Assembly (NCBI GenBank): GCA_018697195.1
Contig: CM031857.1
Span: 95,148,966-95,212,965 of the forward strand
Direction: 5' to 3'
Origin: Certhia americana
Taxonomy: Eukaryota > Chordata > Aves > Passeriformes > Certhiidae
Length of the DNA stretch: 64,000 nucleotides
Program-made: the position numbers and the translations under genes
Part shown: one piece after another, positions 12,675-26,100 of the stretch
Layout of the letters: every line of letters begins with the position of its first letter
How positions within the stretch are numbered: position 1 is the stretch's first letter
The notes under the pieces: generated by a model
What the model was told of the DNA's origin: nothing
What the model saw: the letters and a program-made list of their open reading frames with translations, nothing else
The model's database searches: none

Positions 12675-12745
12675 ATATCATAGACTCAAAGATTGTTAAG
12701 GGGTTGTTAAGGGAATTGACCTTAAAAATCATATAGTCTTTCTGT
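12675..12745 (-). repeat. Possible highly decayed CR1 3' tail
   Basis: ATATCATAGACTCAAAGATT followed by 'ttaagggaattgaccttaaaaatcatatagt' resembles the antisense CR1 tail pattern (ATCATAGAATC..., 'gaccttaaagatcat'). The match is short and poor, so this may be chance. Confidence 0.35.
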
Positions 12746-14970
12746 TTAGAGATAAACATCATAGACCTAGGAATACTTTCTCCTAGATGTAAGAAAAAAA
12801 AAAAATGGAAGTTGATTTTATCATTAAGAAGGCATTTATTCCTTTCAGTTATCAGCTAAAAATGAGATTACAAGAAGCAAAGTAGTAGTAGGTAAAGATG
12901 GTAAGAGTGTCCCTGTAGATGTTTCTTCCACACACAAAGGACTGAACGACATTCTCTGAAGTCAGTGCACACCTAAATTAGTCAGGACTTGATCTAAATT
13001 AAAGTAGTCCCAAGGTAAATATCTTGTATTTTGTATGTACACACAAATGTCTCTATTACTACTATTGACACCTTTGCTACTAAATCCAAAGGAGAAAGGG
13101 AACATGTAAGTTTAATAGCCTGCAAATGCACCAGACATTCATGACACAATCTGGGACCAAATGCTCTTCATATGGCTCTCACTAGGCTGCACTAGAGGGA
13201 GTTATCCCTAAGCAGAGAGAACATGAGCTCCTCTGTTTCATTTTTGGGCCTGGAGGACAAAGTATGGCCTTCTGGAACCAATACATTTAGCTGTGTAGTA
13301 GCCTAGTACATGTGTGGTATGCAGACTCAGTAAAAAATTAAAAGGCAAGTCAAATATCTTTAGTAATGCAACATGAATTTTTTTTAAGATCACCTTGTGA
13401 ATTGGGGTTTGTGAAATGCAGAAACTAAAGTTTATTTTAATAAACGTTTAGGGTCCAGACATCCAAATCTCCACTAATCTGCCTGGACTTTCTTCAAAGA
13501 CAAAGGAGATAGTGTATATATTGGAGATAGTGTATCATACTTTGTTCTAATATTTCTTTAAAATTAAATAAATCATACTGTAAAAGTGTTTATTGTTGAA
13601 TGTAACTTAGAAGTCTACTATATACATCTAGATAGTGAAAACACAGAATGTGTGAATAACCACCTGGGAATACACATGGAGAATGAATTTTCTCAGACAA
13701 TAAGTTGCTAACCATTTTTCTAGATTACTGTTGAACTGTGATCCTGAAAACCAATCTTCCCTGCAGATTTTAATGAGTGATGGCATAGTGGAGTGTCTGA
13801 TGATGATCTTATTACCTGTACCACACTTGTACTATTACACCTGTAAATTGCACAAGTTCAGTTGCCTTTTCATTTTGTCTCTACAGAAGACAGAACATTT
13901 TGGAAAATTTGGCTGGAACGTAGTTGAAGGGTTTTTGTGAAGACTCTTAGGGAACCTATGCCTGAAAATTCCTCAGAAATTTTCTGGAAGCACACATAAC
14001 TGAAACTAAAATATGATAATTTAGTGAGCAACTGAAGACTACCTTAATCTCTATCCATGCTGTTATTTTAAAGGTGTCTAAAACAACTGTACAGATAAAA
14101 ACATAGTTATGGACTTCTTGGCTATTATGTTACCACTTTGCTTTTTTGAGTGCCTTAGAGTCTTTTCTCAGCTGTGCTGTATCCCATGTGCTTGTGTCTA
14201 TTTTTTTTCACACATCATGATAGATGATTCCATGACATTGACAGGATCTTACATAAGTATCTTCACACTTTTAGTATTTTTCAAGTAGCTACACTAATTT
14301 TTTATCCATCTCTATACTACTTTATTTGACATGTAAATATTTTCCTAAAATAAAGTTATTGCATTTTATTATGGCAAATTATTTCCAGTTGTTCACAGTG
14401 AAGTAAGTCTATTTATTTTTATTTACTATTTTTCATACCATAACAAACCCATCTGTAATTATTAACTGTTAAAGACTCATGCAGCTTCAAAGAATTGAGT
14501 ATAGTATTTGCCACATTTTAAATTCTTCTCTTATTTTGTCTGTAACTAACTGATTTATATTTATTTGGTTTTGTTGGTTTATACATGTTCATCACTGACA
14601 TCGATAAAAATAAATAAATTTGTATGATGCATGACTTCATTTGAAATATTGCTCAGTTAGAAATACATCTCAACAGGGAAAGAATGGCCTAATGGAAGAA
14701 CAAGTAATAAGTCCTAATACAGTTTCTGGAATGGTTCTGATGGACCTGTGCATTTCCATAGGGCTCAGAGTATAGCTACAATGAGAAAGCTGCCTGCAAT
14801 GTATTGTAGGCAGAGAATTTCGCAGTCACTCTTTGTTCTTGGTAGCAGTACAGTTACATCCTTCAGACCTTACAGGGGGCTACAAAAGCCACTGAGAAGA
14901 AAACTAAATTAGCTTGATACTTGATACTGCTATAGCTGTAGCAAAGTCACAGGAAATAGATATTGTTTGT

Positions 14971-14994
14971 GTGGTTTGTAAACATACAAACCAC
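14971..14994. repeat. Perfect short hairpin
   Basis: GTGGTTTGTA and TACAAACCAC are exact reverse complements separated by a 4-base loop (AACA). No following T run or other context suggests a function. Confidence 0.8.
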
Positions 14995-16744
14995 GTCATA
15001 CAGAAAAGCAAAATGTGTGAAGTATTAGGTCATAGATTGCAAAAAATTTAATTCAGTGAAAAAATATTAGTAGACTTATGATGTTAATAAGTTCATGTAG
15101 TAGAGTAAGACTGACCATCTAAATTCTGTATATGAGTTATTGTCTTATTAACTTCATTAGGTAAAAAAATGGAATCTGAAAACAAAGCAAACACATGCTG
15201 ATAAAATTTCAATTAAATATAATTGTTATTAGCTTTACATGCTTTTTTATATCCAGTCTTCTAACCAATATTCTATCTTTATTTCTTGTACTGAGGAAAC
15301 TTAGTTTCACAGTAAGCTGGCTCTGTCGAGAAAGACAGGTTGAGGCAGGGTGAGACTGTCAAACCCATGTTGTGTTATCTGCATGGAAGTAGAAAATCCG
15401 AGGAAACTAGTGTGTGATGGTATCCTGGATTGACTTGCACATGTGTCTACTGAATTAAAGGAGCTGAAAAATATTTCCTGTTAAGGTGCAAAGAAGAAAC
15501 TTGGGAGCTTAAGTTGCCCATAGTGTGCTTGTGAAGTTTCTGTGAAGGCATGTCCTATGCTAGATGTAAACTATTCCTTGTTTTCCTCCAAGGAGCAGGT
15601 GGCTGAGAGACTATTGTGGATCTGGATGTACTTCCGATAACTAGCTCAGTCTCTCCTTTTTTCTTGTCTTGTTCTCTTCAGTTCTGGTTCAGTTTTATTC
15701 TAATTTCCAAATTCATCTTGCCTGTTTCTTTATTCACTGAAAGAGTATATGCTTGCTGCAGGAGGTTTTTACATTGTTGAGGTTGAAAAAGTATGATTTA
15801 CTTGGCACATATAATAGAGAAACAGTTTCATAAAGTCTGGTGAGAGAAGCTGGTTTCTCATCCATACCCTGTTGTATTAAGAGAGAGGATGTACTGAGGC
15901 AATTTTAAGGCATTTGGCACATCAGCACATGGAAGGACAAAATAAAAGAATTTCTGTAGTCTCCAGTTCTTTACATCTACTTCCATATGCATTCCTGATT
16001 TGACACTCTGCTAAAACACAGCTCTCCAGAACATGAAATGTTAGGACTTTCACTGGTTCTTTATTAGGGGCATGTTGATTTGTGAGTCAGACTACACACA
16101 TGGTAATCTGTGGGATAGTGTGACCTGCAATTTGTCAGGCTTTATAAAGTGATTGATAGCTAAAAATCTGAGCACATAGAAGTGGCCTCTACAAGGAGTT
16201 GTTCCAAGAAATTTCGATGTTGTACATATTTTTATATATATCACCATACCATATAATTTCTCCATAGCAACTCCATTTACACCTCATTAAAATTCTACTT
16301 TAATGACATGTTTTTATAATGCTCAGCTTTTTAAGAAGACCAGGCTAACTTGCATGTTGTCTAGCAAGGCATATGTGAGGCACTTATGAAAGATTCCCTC
16401 AATTTGTACTTAACATTAGTACAATTATTTAATAATGTACCCCAAGCATGCATATTATGAACACAAAAGGTTGTCAGACAGACAAATAGGCATCAAGCAG
16501 ATACAGTGAGCTTAAATGTCTATCTTAAAACTATGTTGTAAAATTTTGGCACACTACTAATGGTGTCTTTACTTTCAAATAAATGTATTTTTTAAAGCAT
16601 ATTCACAGTAAGATCAATAGAACATAAACAATTTGTTTATATAGAACCAGAAACCAAAGTTCTAGCATTTATATTTACCAATTTATTAATATTTTTAAAC
16701 AAAACTCAAAGTCCATTTTTTGCAATTCCTGTTTTATGAGCTGC

Positions 16745-16757
16745 GGGGGGGGGGGGG
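16745..16757. repeat. Poly(G) run, 13 bp
   Basis: An uninterrupted run of 13 G in otherwise AT-rich sequence. It is a likely site of length variation and sequencing error. Confidence 0.9.
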
Positions 16758-18233
16758 TAGTGCTGTTTATTAAGAGAGCAAACAGAAATCTTATCATCAC
16801 TTGGTGAGGAATTCTATCTGAATTCTCTGTATTTGAAACTACACATTTTTAATACTTGTCAAATTAATTCTCCCCATATTTTTGTCCATTCAGTTCTAAG
16901 CCAGTCTAAAGCATGACAGTAAGAGAAAATTTTAATCCCAAAAATTTCATAAGAAAACATTTTGGAAATTATGTAATAAAGGGAAAAGATAAAATATCTT
17001 GGTATTATTGTAGCTGCATGTGTTTTTTGTGGGTTTTTTTCTCATATAGCCATTATACCAGTAATTATATATGTAGGAGGCCGCATGAATCTGGTACACA
17101 AATGTTTAGACAAGAACAAATGATGTGGAAAAATTGTTATTCATAATGTTAAAATAATAATGTTGAAATGGAAGGATAGTGGGGGGCATTCAATATATCA
17201 GTCTCATTTCTTATTCATCACTGTGAAATTCAGTTTGCATAGAAATGGTTTGTGTGATGTGAAAAAGGGAAACAGGAGTTTTTGTGTCCAGGAACAAGAA
17301 CTATGGTTGCACCAAGCGAAGCCAAATCCTAACTAATAAAATATCTGCCTGACAAAGTATTGTGAAGATTATCATAAAGAAGAAGAATGTGAAATTTGGA
17401 AAATAAAATAGCTCTATTTTAGCAATGCTAAGCAAATTCTAAATGGACAACTAGAATGAGATATCTAAAGGGAAATCAGTAAAGCTGTGATGATGATGAT
17501 AAAAATCTGCAAGTTCCCAAAGCCAAGCCCTGAAACTGTAAACATGATTTCTCTCAGGGAGAAATCCTGACATGAAAATGCAAGAATATCCTGCAGACTC
17601 CCAAACAAGGAGCAGAAGATTGACAAAATATATGCGATCAGAGGGATATGAGTGAAGAATCATATACAAAAGCCTTAGATAATAAAATCAACTCTAGCTT
17701 TTAAATGTTGATAAAAGATAATAATATTTTCTATTTCCCCTTTTCTGTGCTACAGTTGTATAAGCAGTCTAAGAAACTGAACAGCAAAGAGAAAAAACAA
17801 AATGTTCTTCCAACTTTCCAGATTAATGAAATCTGGTACTGAAAGTCACTTAGAACAGAAATTTAAAGAAAAAAATCTATATGTAAATAGACACAGTTTC
17901 TCACTTTCTGTGAAACTGAATACTGTGAACAGATTACATGGTCATGGAGCTCAGCAAATAGTGCAGTCTGCCATCTCTGTATCCTACAAATATGCTGATG
18001 ACATGGTGTTGTGCCTGCAGCAATCCTGTATATAAAATATCACCTTCTTACCTGAAAGCAAGAAATGGTATACATCCATTGCATGAATGAATCTTAATTT
18101 ATTCAGGAACTAAAGAAAGCAAACTGTATCTGAAAATCTACCATATTCAAATTGCACTTCACATGAATGATGTCTTGCTACTTCATGTTCATCATGAAGG
18201 CTGGATCTACTAAGGCGAAATCTCAGATGTATT

Positions 18234-18575
18234 TCATAGAATCAGAGAACTTTCTGGGTTGGAAGGTATCTTAAAGATCACATAGTTCCAGTATCCCTGT
18301 CATGGACAGGGACACCTCCCACTAGACCAGGTTGCTCAGAGCCCTATCCAAGGTGGCCTTGAAGACTTCCAGGGCATCTACAACTTCTCAGGGTAACATG
18401 TTCCAGTGCCTCATCATTTGCACAGTAAAGAATTTCTTACTAATGCATAATCTAAACCTGTCATCTTTCAGTTCAAAGATATTTTAGCCCTTGTCTTATC
18501 ACTAAATGTCCTTCTAAAATGTCCCCTCCCTCTCCAGGTTTGTTGTACCTTTTAGGTACTGGCAGTCTGCTATAT
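18234..18575 (-). repeat. CR1 LINE 3' region, about 340 bp
   Basis: It starts CATAGAATCAGAGAACTTTC then TGGGTTGGAAGGTATCTTAA AGATCA, the antisense CR1 tail. It continues 'cagggacacctcccactagaccaggttgctcagagccctatccaaggtggccttgaa', 'atgttccagtgcctcatcat', 'agtaaagaatttcttactaat' and 'cccttgtcttatcacta', all in CR1 order. It is truncated 5' at about 18575. Confidence 0.92.
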
Positions 18576-20333
18576 TTCTATGGATTTACTCTTTTGTTGA
18601 TACTCCAGCTCTGTAAAATTTAGCACCCTCTGTGTTACTGTCATAGTCTTTCATTCTGATAGCAAGAATGAAGTTTTATGAAGTCTTATAGTAGAGTCAC
18701 GTAATGGAATTCTTAAAAGGGAAAATTTAGAAACATTAGTGAGTCTTCAAGCAATATTCTAAATTTTAAAACTACTTTGACACTTTTCTTGAAGTACTCC
18801 TTATATCAAAGTGACTATGAATGAACTACTTTGAAGTAACAAACACTGGAAGAGAAGACCATTTAAAGATTTGAGTAAAAGTGTTATCTTTATTTTTTGA
18901 TGCACATACTAAGTCTGTTTCAGTCCAAAGACAAAGACTTCTGACACTGGATTTCCAGGGAAAATTTATTTTTTATGCCAGTGTTATTTATACATTTCAG
19001 TTTAAAGAATTATTCCAATTATTATAATTAGTATTTCAAAACAAAATCAATTTAACAGTAAATCCAGCCTTTGTAAGACCTTTATCCTTACACACAAAGG
19101 TTTAAAATTTTGAATATTCCCTTTCTTGAGGCCATCACTTTTCTGTATCATTTCTGCACATAGGATCAATGTCATCCCAACTCATCCTCTTGGGGTTCTG
19201 TGTAAGCCAAGTCTCTGGTGTTCTTTCACATTTTATGTAAATCTAGCCATGTGGGCAAGAAGTTGTTCAACTCACCCTCAGTGAATGGTAGATTGCTTGC
19301 ATTGCTCTTTAGCCAGTTTTGCTGAGCAGAGCTGTGTTAGGGAACAAGGAGGGGCTTCAAAACTATCATAGCATTAAGTTCAATTGATTTTTAGTCAGCA
19401 ATTGATTGTGCCTTGATTGGCAAACCTGCTTTAGAGTGTTTTCCCCTTACATACAACAAGCAAACCATTTTGGATACTGTAAATTTTTACAATTCAGTAG
19501 TCTTTTCATGCTTATTTGTTGTATCTCCCTCATTTGGACTGTGCAGCAGAGCTGGAGTTTTCAGATATTTTTGGGAAGAGAAAGTTAGTGCTGCAAGTCA
19601 CTTGACTCGGCAATTGCCCTGTTTCTGTCTTTATCGAGTTTCTAATTGTTCTCAAAGAAATTGCAGAAGATATAAAAATTCTTTTGGCCGAAACAGATGT
19701 TTTCTTTCTAATATAGAGAAAGGAGTTACTGGTCATATATTTTAAGCTCTGAATGGCCGCCTTCTCACGGCTGCTACAGAAATCCTCATTAGCAGGATAG
19801 CCTTTTGTTTAAGATACTTGGTCTTTTTTATAGTCTAGTGTAATGGTCAGAACAATGCACAGAGAATGTGGGAGATGAAAGTTTTTATTCTGCCTGAGGA
19901 AATTCAAATTCCTCATATTTCCCAGTGGATCAGGTAGTCAGTATTGTACAGGTTTTTTGGGATGTTCAATATTAGAAGCATTCAATATTGTTCCAGCTGA
20001 ATCTCTACAGAGGAGAACTCAAGAATAATTCAGAGATAGGAAACACAAGGATAAATAGTATTTTGTTGGCAGAGTTACTAAGTATTCACATGAAAAGGGG
20101 AATAAAGCTTCACTGGCTGATCCTAGAATTGTTCACAGACTTAGTTTGTGCAAATTACCAGAGCAGGGACAAGCACTCAAAATGAATCTGTAAGTAGTAG
20201 ATTACTTCACTATATATTGTTTTATTTGCATAATGTTTTGTTCCTCTGTTGATGCAGATATGTAACAGATTTTTAGAAAAGAAGTGCTTCACATTTTGGC
20301 ATATTCAAGGAGATCTATTTGAGTTTGGGTTGG

Positions 20334-20353
20334 TTTTTTTTTTTTTTTTTTTT
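20334..20353. repeat. Poly(T) run, 20 bp
   Basis: An uninterrupted T run followed by CCCC. No retroposed transcript is recognisable on either side. Confidence 0.85.
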
Positions 20354-20873
20354 CCCCTTGGCCACTATTAAAATGCTTAGGCTAGACTGAATTTAAGAAA
20401 AATTTCTTCTGGTTCTAAGCACACAGAAGTCTTTATGAAAAACATAACATGAAACAATTACTGTTAGTTGTTTTTAGTACTAATGTCTTTCATGTCACCT
20501 TCTGACAATGAGAGGATTAATGTGAGCTCACCACACATAGCTAGAACTAATCAAACAGGAAACACAGCATATCACGTGATTCCATGGCTTTGTTTCAGTG
20601 TTGTGGGTTGGATATATTGCAGTAATCAACACAATATTTTTTGCTGAATTACTTAAGACTCTCCTTTTATGTAATGAATTCTTTCAATTAAAAAAAACAG
20701 TCCTTGTCTTAGGCAGCACCATGCTTTAGTTTGTTCTAACCAGTTAGGGAATTGATATCATAACTTCCTGATTTAAACATGAGTCAGAATCCTGAAAAGG
20801 ACTTCCAGAATAGGACAGAGGCTGTTGCTCCTGGCAAGTCTCTGCTTCTCAAGTATTATAGGTTTGTCTGCTG

Positions 20874-20911
20874 TATCTACTGTCTTCTACTATATCTGCT
20901 GTCTTCTACTT
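20874..20911. repeat. 19-bp tandem duplication
   Basis: Two adjacent 19-bp copies (20874-20892 and 20893-20911) of a TATCT(A/G)CTGTCTTCTACT-type unit differ at two positions. A partial third copy precedes them. It is a minisatellite seed. Confidence 0.8.
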
Positions 20912-21285
20912 ACTTCTTGTGGAAATGCCCTAGGAAATAGAATGGGTCAGGGAAACAAAGCAAACGAACTAAAATTCCATCACGTTTTTGGCATAAAATC
21001 TAGTCTTGGCAAAACAAATCAAAAAGACATTTTTTGAGAAATTCTACTGAAAGACAAGACTGATTTAGGGACACAGACTGGGGTATTGCAGCTGGCAGCT
21101 TGCCCTTGGGCAATGTGGTTGATGAAGTCTCTGCTTTGTGAGGGCTAGAGGCTTCAGTTTCATAGAGCATCTGGGTTCTCCTAGGTATGACATGGCTCAA
21201 AGTGTTTCTGTCAGACCTGTCTTTGTGAAAATTAGTGGGTTCAGCTCTTCACAAAGTATTCTAGTTAAAGAAATCATGTAGAGCT

Positions 21286-21288
<3 letters not shown>

Positions 21289-21335
<47 letters not shown>
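21289..21335. repeat. Poly(T) run, 47 bp
   Basis: The longest homopolymer in the window. On the minus strand it would be a poly(A) tail, but the sequence to its right does not look like a recognisable retrotransposed transcript and lacks a well-placed AATAAA. Confidence 0.85.
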
Positions 21336-21336
<1 letters not shown>

Positions 21337-23131
21337 AGAGAGACTGAGTATCTTTTATAGAGATTTTCTTTACACTTTAAATCAAAGTTATACTTTGCTT
21401 GGTGGTTCTTTTCTTTTTTTTTTTTTAAGTTTTAGATTTTTATTTCCATTGCAATAAGACATGAAAGTCTTTTCAAAATGTTAGAAATTACCACAAAGAA
21501 ATTTTGGCCACTTCTCCAGGGAAGGACAGTATTATCTTTGCAGATGGAATTGACAGAGATACCAAAACAGTGATTCAAGTTAAATCACAGAAGACAGAGT
21601 TTGTCCATTTGCAGAGAATGTAAAAAGATAATGAGATCTGAAATGCAGCCTTTAAATACTTTTGTGCATTCAAATGAATATTGGGATCAGAAAAGTTTTA
21701 GTAAGAAACAAAACCAGCAGACAAACCTGTAATACTTGGGTAGAAGAGAAAAAATGGAAACAGATAGAAAAAGTGAATAAAATGAAATTCTCAGGCAATT
21801 GGGGAACTAGTTAATAAGCACACATTAGTAATTTTATATTCACCTTATAGGCACAATAGAGGAAGATAAATGCAAATTTCAGACAGAAAATACTGAGAGA
21901 AAATGGAGAAAAGAAGCCATTTAGAATTTTTCATCTTATGATTGCTGACTCTGCTTTAAGCAGCAGCACATGGAAATATTATGTTTATAATATTTAATAT
22001 AATATTAAAATAGAAAAAGTAATAACTCTTTAGAAAAGATACTACAAAATCAAAGAGACATTTTATTATTCTCCTGCAGATTAGTTACATTAAGAGTCCC
22101 TTAATTTCTGCTTGCCTTTGTTGACTTCATCCTTTTAACTCTACTACTAGAAAATAATGCAACTGAGGTTGCATAAAGGTCATACAAAACAACATCATCT
22201 TGTTTCTAAGTTTTACAATAACATCGTGTCTAAGTTTATTTTCAATAGTTTTGTTCATATGTAAGTTCAAATATGATGATACTTTTTCACTTTTGTATTT
22301 CATTCTAAACTCTTTACTAATTTCTGATTACACTTCACTATTTTTGCATTCTTTCCTATTTAATTTCTGTGGAGAATCATTGATTGTACAGGTAAAACAT
22401 GTTATAAATATTTAATTGAACATTTTTAACAGAAACAGTGGACTTACAAAAAAAAAATCACCTTAAGAGAAAGACCTCATTTAAATAAGTGTCCTAATAA
22501 AAGAAACATATTATAAAATATTCTATTCTAATTTCTAAAATCAAAGTTTCATTCATCAGTTTTTAATGTGAATGTTATTATATTTAAGAAAATGTTAAAC
22601 AAAAAATATTTCAAACTTGAAATTTTTGAAACACCTTAATCATCTTTTCTAGTTACCAGTGTGTTTATTGAAACTTAAGAGATCAGTTTTCAGTTCCATT
22701 TCAGGATGGAAAAACTCTCAAAAAATCGAAAAAATATTCACAGACCAGGAAATCTTTCTCTATGCAAAAATAGGAAGCTATGGCCAAAAGTGAAATATCA
22801 CAGGTGAATGAAGTGCACAATTTTTGGCACCTCAGAGTAACATGGGGTTTGCCAAGAAGGGAGAATATGTCAGATTTCTAATGGGAACTGTTCCTGAACT
22901 GGTGTCCTGTGGCAGACATAAGGAGCCCAAAGGTCCAGTGCAGTTTATGGTAGAGGAGGAAAGTCCTGGAGACTAGGTGGACATCTTGAGCAGGGGAGGA
23001 AAGAGCAGTGCTGTGAGAACTAGAAGTGTCTAGCTTGCCAAAACCTTCTGCTGCAGTTCAGCTTGTCATTAACAAACGGATTAGTTAAACTACTATTTGT
23101 TTCTAGATTAATGGAAAAAATAACAAAAAGT

Positions 23132-23173
23132 TATATATATATATATATTATAACTATATATACATATATATTT
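23132..23173. repeat. TA-rich microsatellite
   Basis: (TA)n of about eight units, then interrupted TATATA/ACTATATATACATATATA sequence. Confidence 0.85.
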
Positions 23174-26100
23174 ATAAAGGGCTTTATGAATAAGCCATCA
23201 AAATAAGAAGTCATTTTTTAACACAATTAGGACATTTTGAATCATATCTATTATGCATATATACCATATTTTTTTCAATATCAGTAAGTACTATAAAAAT
23301 GTGTAAGAGTCTTATAAATGTACTTTCAGTCAACAGTCTAAATCTAGTAGCATAGAATTAAGATTCAGGATTGCAAATACTTTTTTTTTAATAGAGAGGT
23401 GTTAACACAGTCTCTTCATTTTTTATGGCACCTTTACAAATACCAGTCTTTCATATGATCCAATGTTGTCCCATAAAGTCTGAGACAAAATAAAAAGAAC
23501 AAAAGAAAAAAAAAATTAAAACTGGCATAGAACTGTCTCAAGAGAATTATCAGGCTATGAGAGAAAGGCATGAGTTTATAGGTAGTGTAGAACTAAATCA
23601 GTTGTTTTAGAGTCCTTCAAAGAATTGACCACAGCTCTAACACCACAGGGAAGTTAATTTTTGCCTCTGGAAACAGTGATTCATAATGCACCTTCTGCTC
23701 AAAAGGCTGAAAACTAGCCCAAACACCATAAATGCAACTTACTGCTTTAACACAGCCAGCTGTCTTTAGTACCTTAAGCAGACAGAAAACTGAGAGGGAA
23801 GGGAAAGAGGACAATGTGCATTCTACAACAGCACAGGGACATTACTGCTACAAAATCAGCAAAGGGGAGCTGTGACTGTGAGAGTATTTTCACCATCGCT
23901 AGTGAGAGATTGTATCCTGGGACAGGAGACACTGAAGACAGTGTGAACTTCACAGGAACTGCAATGAAAGTGGAATTAGTTCTTTTTATGTCCCTAGAAT
24001 TCATATCTCTACACAAAACAGTTTAGAAAAGTACTTATGTTGACAGTTTTTTGCAACAAGGATGAGGTGTTTTTTTTATCTACCATTATCTTGCTGGTAC
24101 TCATTAAAAATAAAGAGCTGATTATTAAATGAGCCTATGAATACAAAATTATGCCACCTGTTATGCCTATTTTCCAAGGCAACTGTTCCAGAAAATGCTG
24201 CATATTCATTTGTCCACCCTTTCAGACTGTATTAAGAGTGTTATAATCTCTGTACACAGAATACTAGCCTTTATGACAGAAATAAAAGCGAGAAGAAAAG
24301 ATATCCAGCACTACAGAAGTTTGGACATGTGCTAAATTCTCGTATGGAACTGCTTTGAAAGATAAGAATTTGTATAATGTGTGAATTCCATAATACGAAG
24401 GTGAAAAGACTTAAAGTTTTATTTAAACAATTTCAATCATAGCCTCTGATAAATTGAAAATATTTATGATCATGCAGAATTTTAGGCTAGAAGGCAGGAA
24501 AAAACCCTTTTTTTTAATCTTTTTTTCTTGGAAGAAAAGGTAAATGTTCTCTATCAACTATCACAGAAAGAAATACTCTGCTACAGTCTCAATCAAATCA
24601 GTCTGTAGATCACAAGTTTAGGTTGTTTGGCTCTGTGGATATAACTGTGCTGACAGTGATCTACTACCTTAGAAAAAAAGTATCAGGGTTGTCAGACTCC
24701 GCAGAATCACTGGAAACTGTTGGGAAGATCACAGAAAATAGATTTTTCCACTTGTCTAAAAATAGTTAAATCATAGAGAAGAATATATAGTAATAAAATG
24801 TGTTTTATTATCAAGATGAACTGCGTGACTGTTATTTTGAAGGATGTTCCTATGTCTCCTCCAACTTGTTCTAAAAATCTAGGTATATATAATCTCACTT
24901 AAGGTCAAACTTTGTTAGTCTGTATCTTTAACTTTAAGTCCCCAATTGGATTTCCATGTGCTACGCACGACAGCAAGCATGATGGAAGTGTTTCTTTGAA
25001 CTGGAAAGAATGTTCCTTGAACTGGTTAAGTTTTCAATTCCCCATCATCTTTGGATCATAATCACTGTCTTGAACACAACCTGCAAATGATGGTGGCATC
25101 ATCACCATCATGCAATGATGACAAATGAAGGTAGAATCTCTCATATGCAGACTTTTTGTGGTAGCTCCAATTTTTGAATTAGCTCTCAATTTTAACTTAG
25201 TGAGAAAGGAATGCTCTGTCCCAAATTTTTTTGTCAAGATATGGTCACACACAAAAAAACCCCAAACTGCTAAAATGGTACTCAGAAATTATATTTAGAT
25301 AGAATATTTATAATTGAAGGTAAAGCCATCAGTATTACTGCTAAAAAACTCTCTTTATTGACAGTTGTTCCTTGAGGTACAATAAAGTATAAAGATCAGG
25401 AAAAGTACAACTTTGTAGTGGAGATAAAAATACTTCTTTCCTCCTCCTCCTGTAAACATTTCACTGCCTAAATTTTATACCAAGATTCAAAATTATAAGA
25501 TATATTCAATATAGAAAGTGACACATGCTAAGATGAAGTAATTTACTTTTCAGCTTATCAGACTACTTCATCCTTCCACTGCTCCAATTTACATTTTCTA
25601 TTCAGATTTCTTACTACTTTTCTACTTCATATAATAGATGCTATCAAAGAGTTTAAATATTAAATGTTTGTCTTACAAGTATACTCCCGGTTCATATTAA
25701 CAAAATTTATGCAACAAATACAATATTTATTTCCAGATTTTAGAGGAAGAACTTGAAGAGTTAAAGCACCACACCCACAGTTTCACTCTGGGTTTAGAAG
25801 ATGTGGGGTGGGGGGGTTCCCTCAATATTGGGAAAGGATTGAGAACAAAAACTGACAAAATGAAAAGAAAAAAAAAAAATTTAAGCTGAAGACTTGAGAA
25901 CTACGATCAGCCAACAGTTTGCACAAAATGTGCTTTGCCAGAATCTCCATTAGTGCCATAAAAGGACCAGCATCACTCTTATCCTTGGAAACTCATGGAA
26001 AACTCTAACCATCATTTTGTAGCAGAATTACCAGAAGTAGTTAATGGAAGACAGATGTCTATACAAAACATTTTTTGTAGCTTTTATTCACACTGAAAAT

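Larger units (their letters stand above)
9217..18233. other. 9 kb of AT-rich non-coding DNA, no gene seen
   Basis: No open frame longer than 77 codons and no recognisable exon or RNA gene. It contains a 27-A run (11886-11912), a possible worn CR1 tail (12675-12745), an exact 13-bp direct repeat (13505-13517 and 13523-13535), a perfect 10-bp-stem hairpin (14971-14994) and a 13-G run (16745-16757). Confidence 0.6.
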
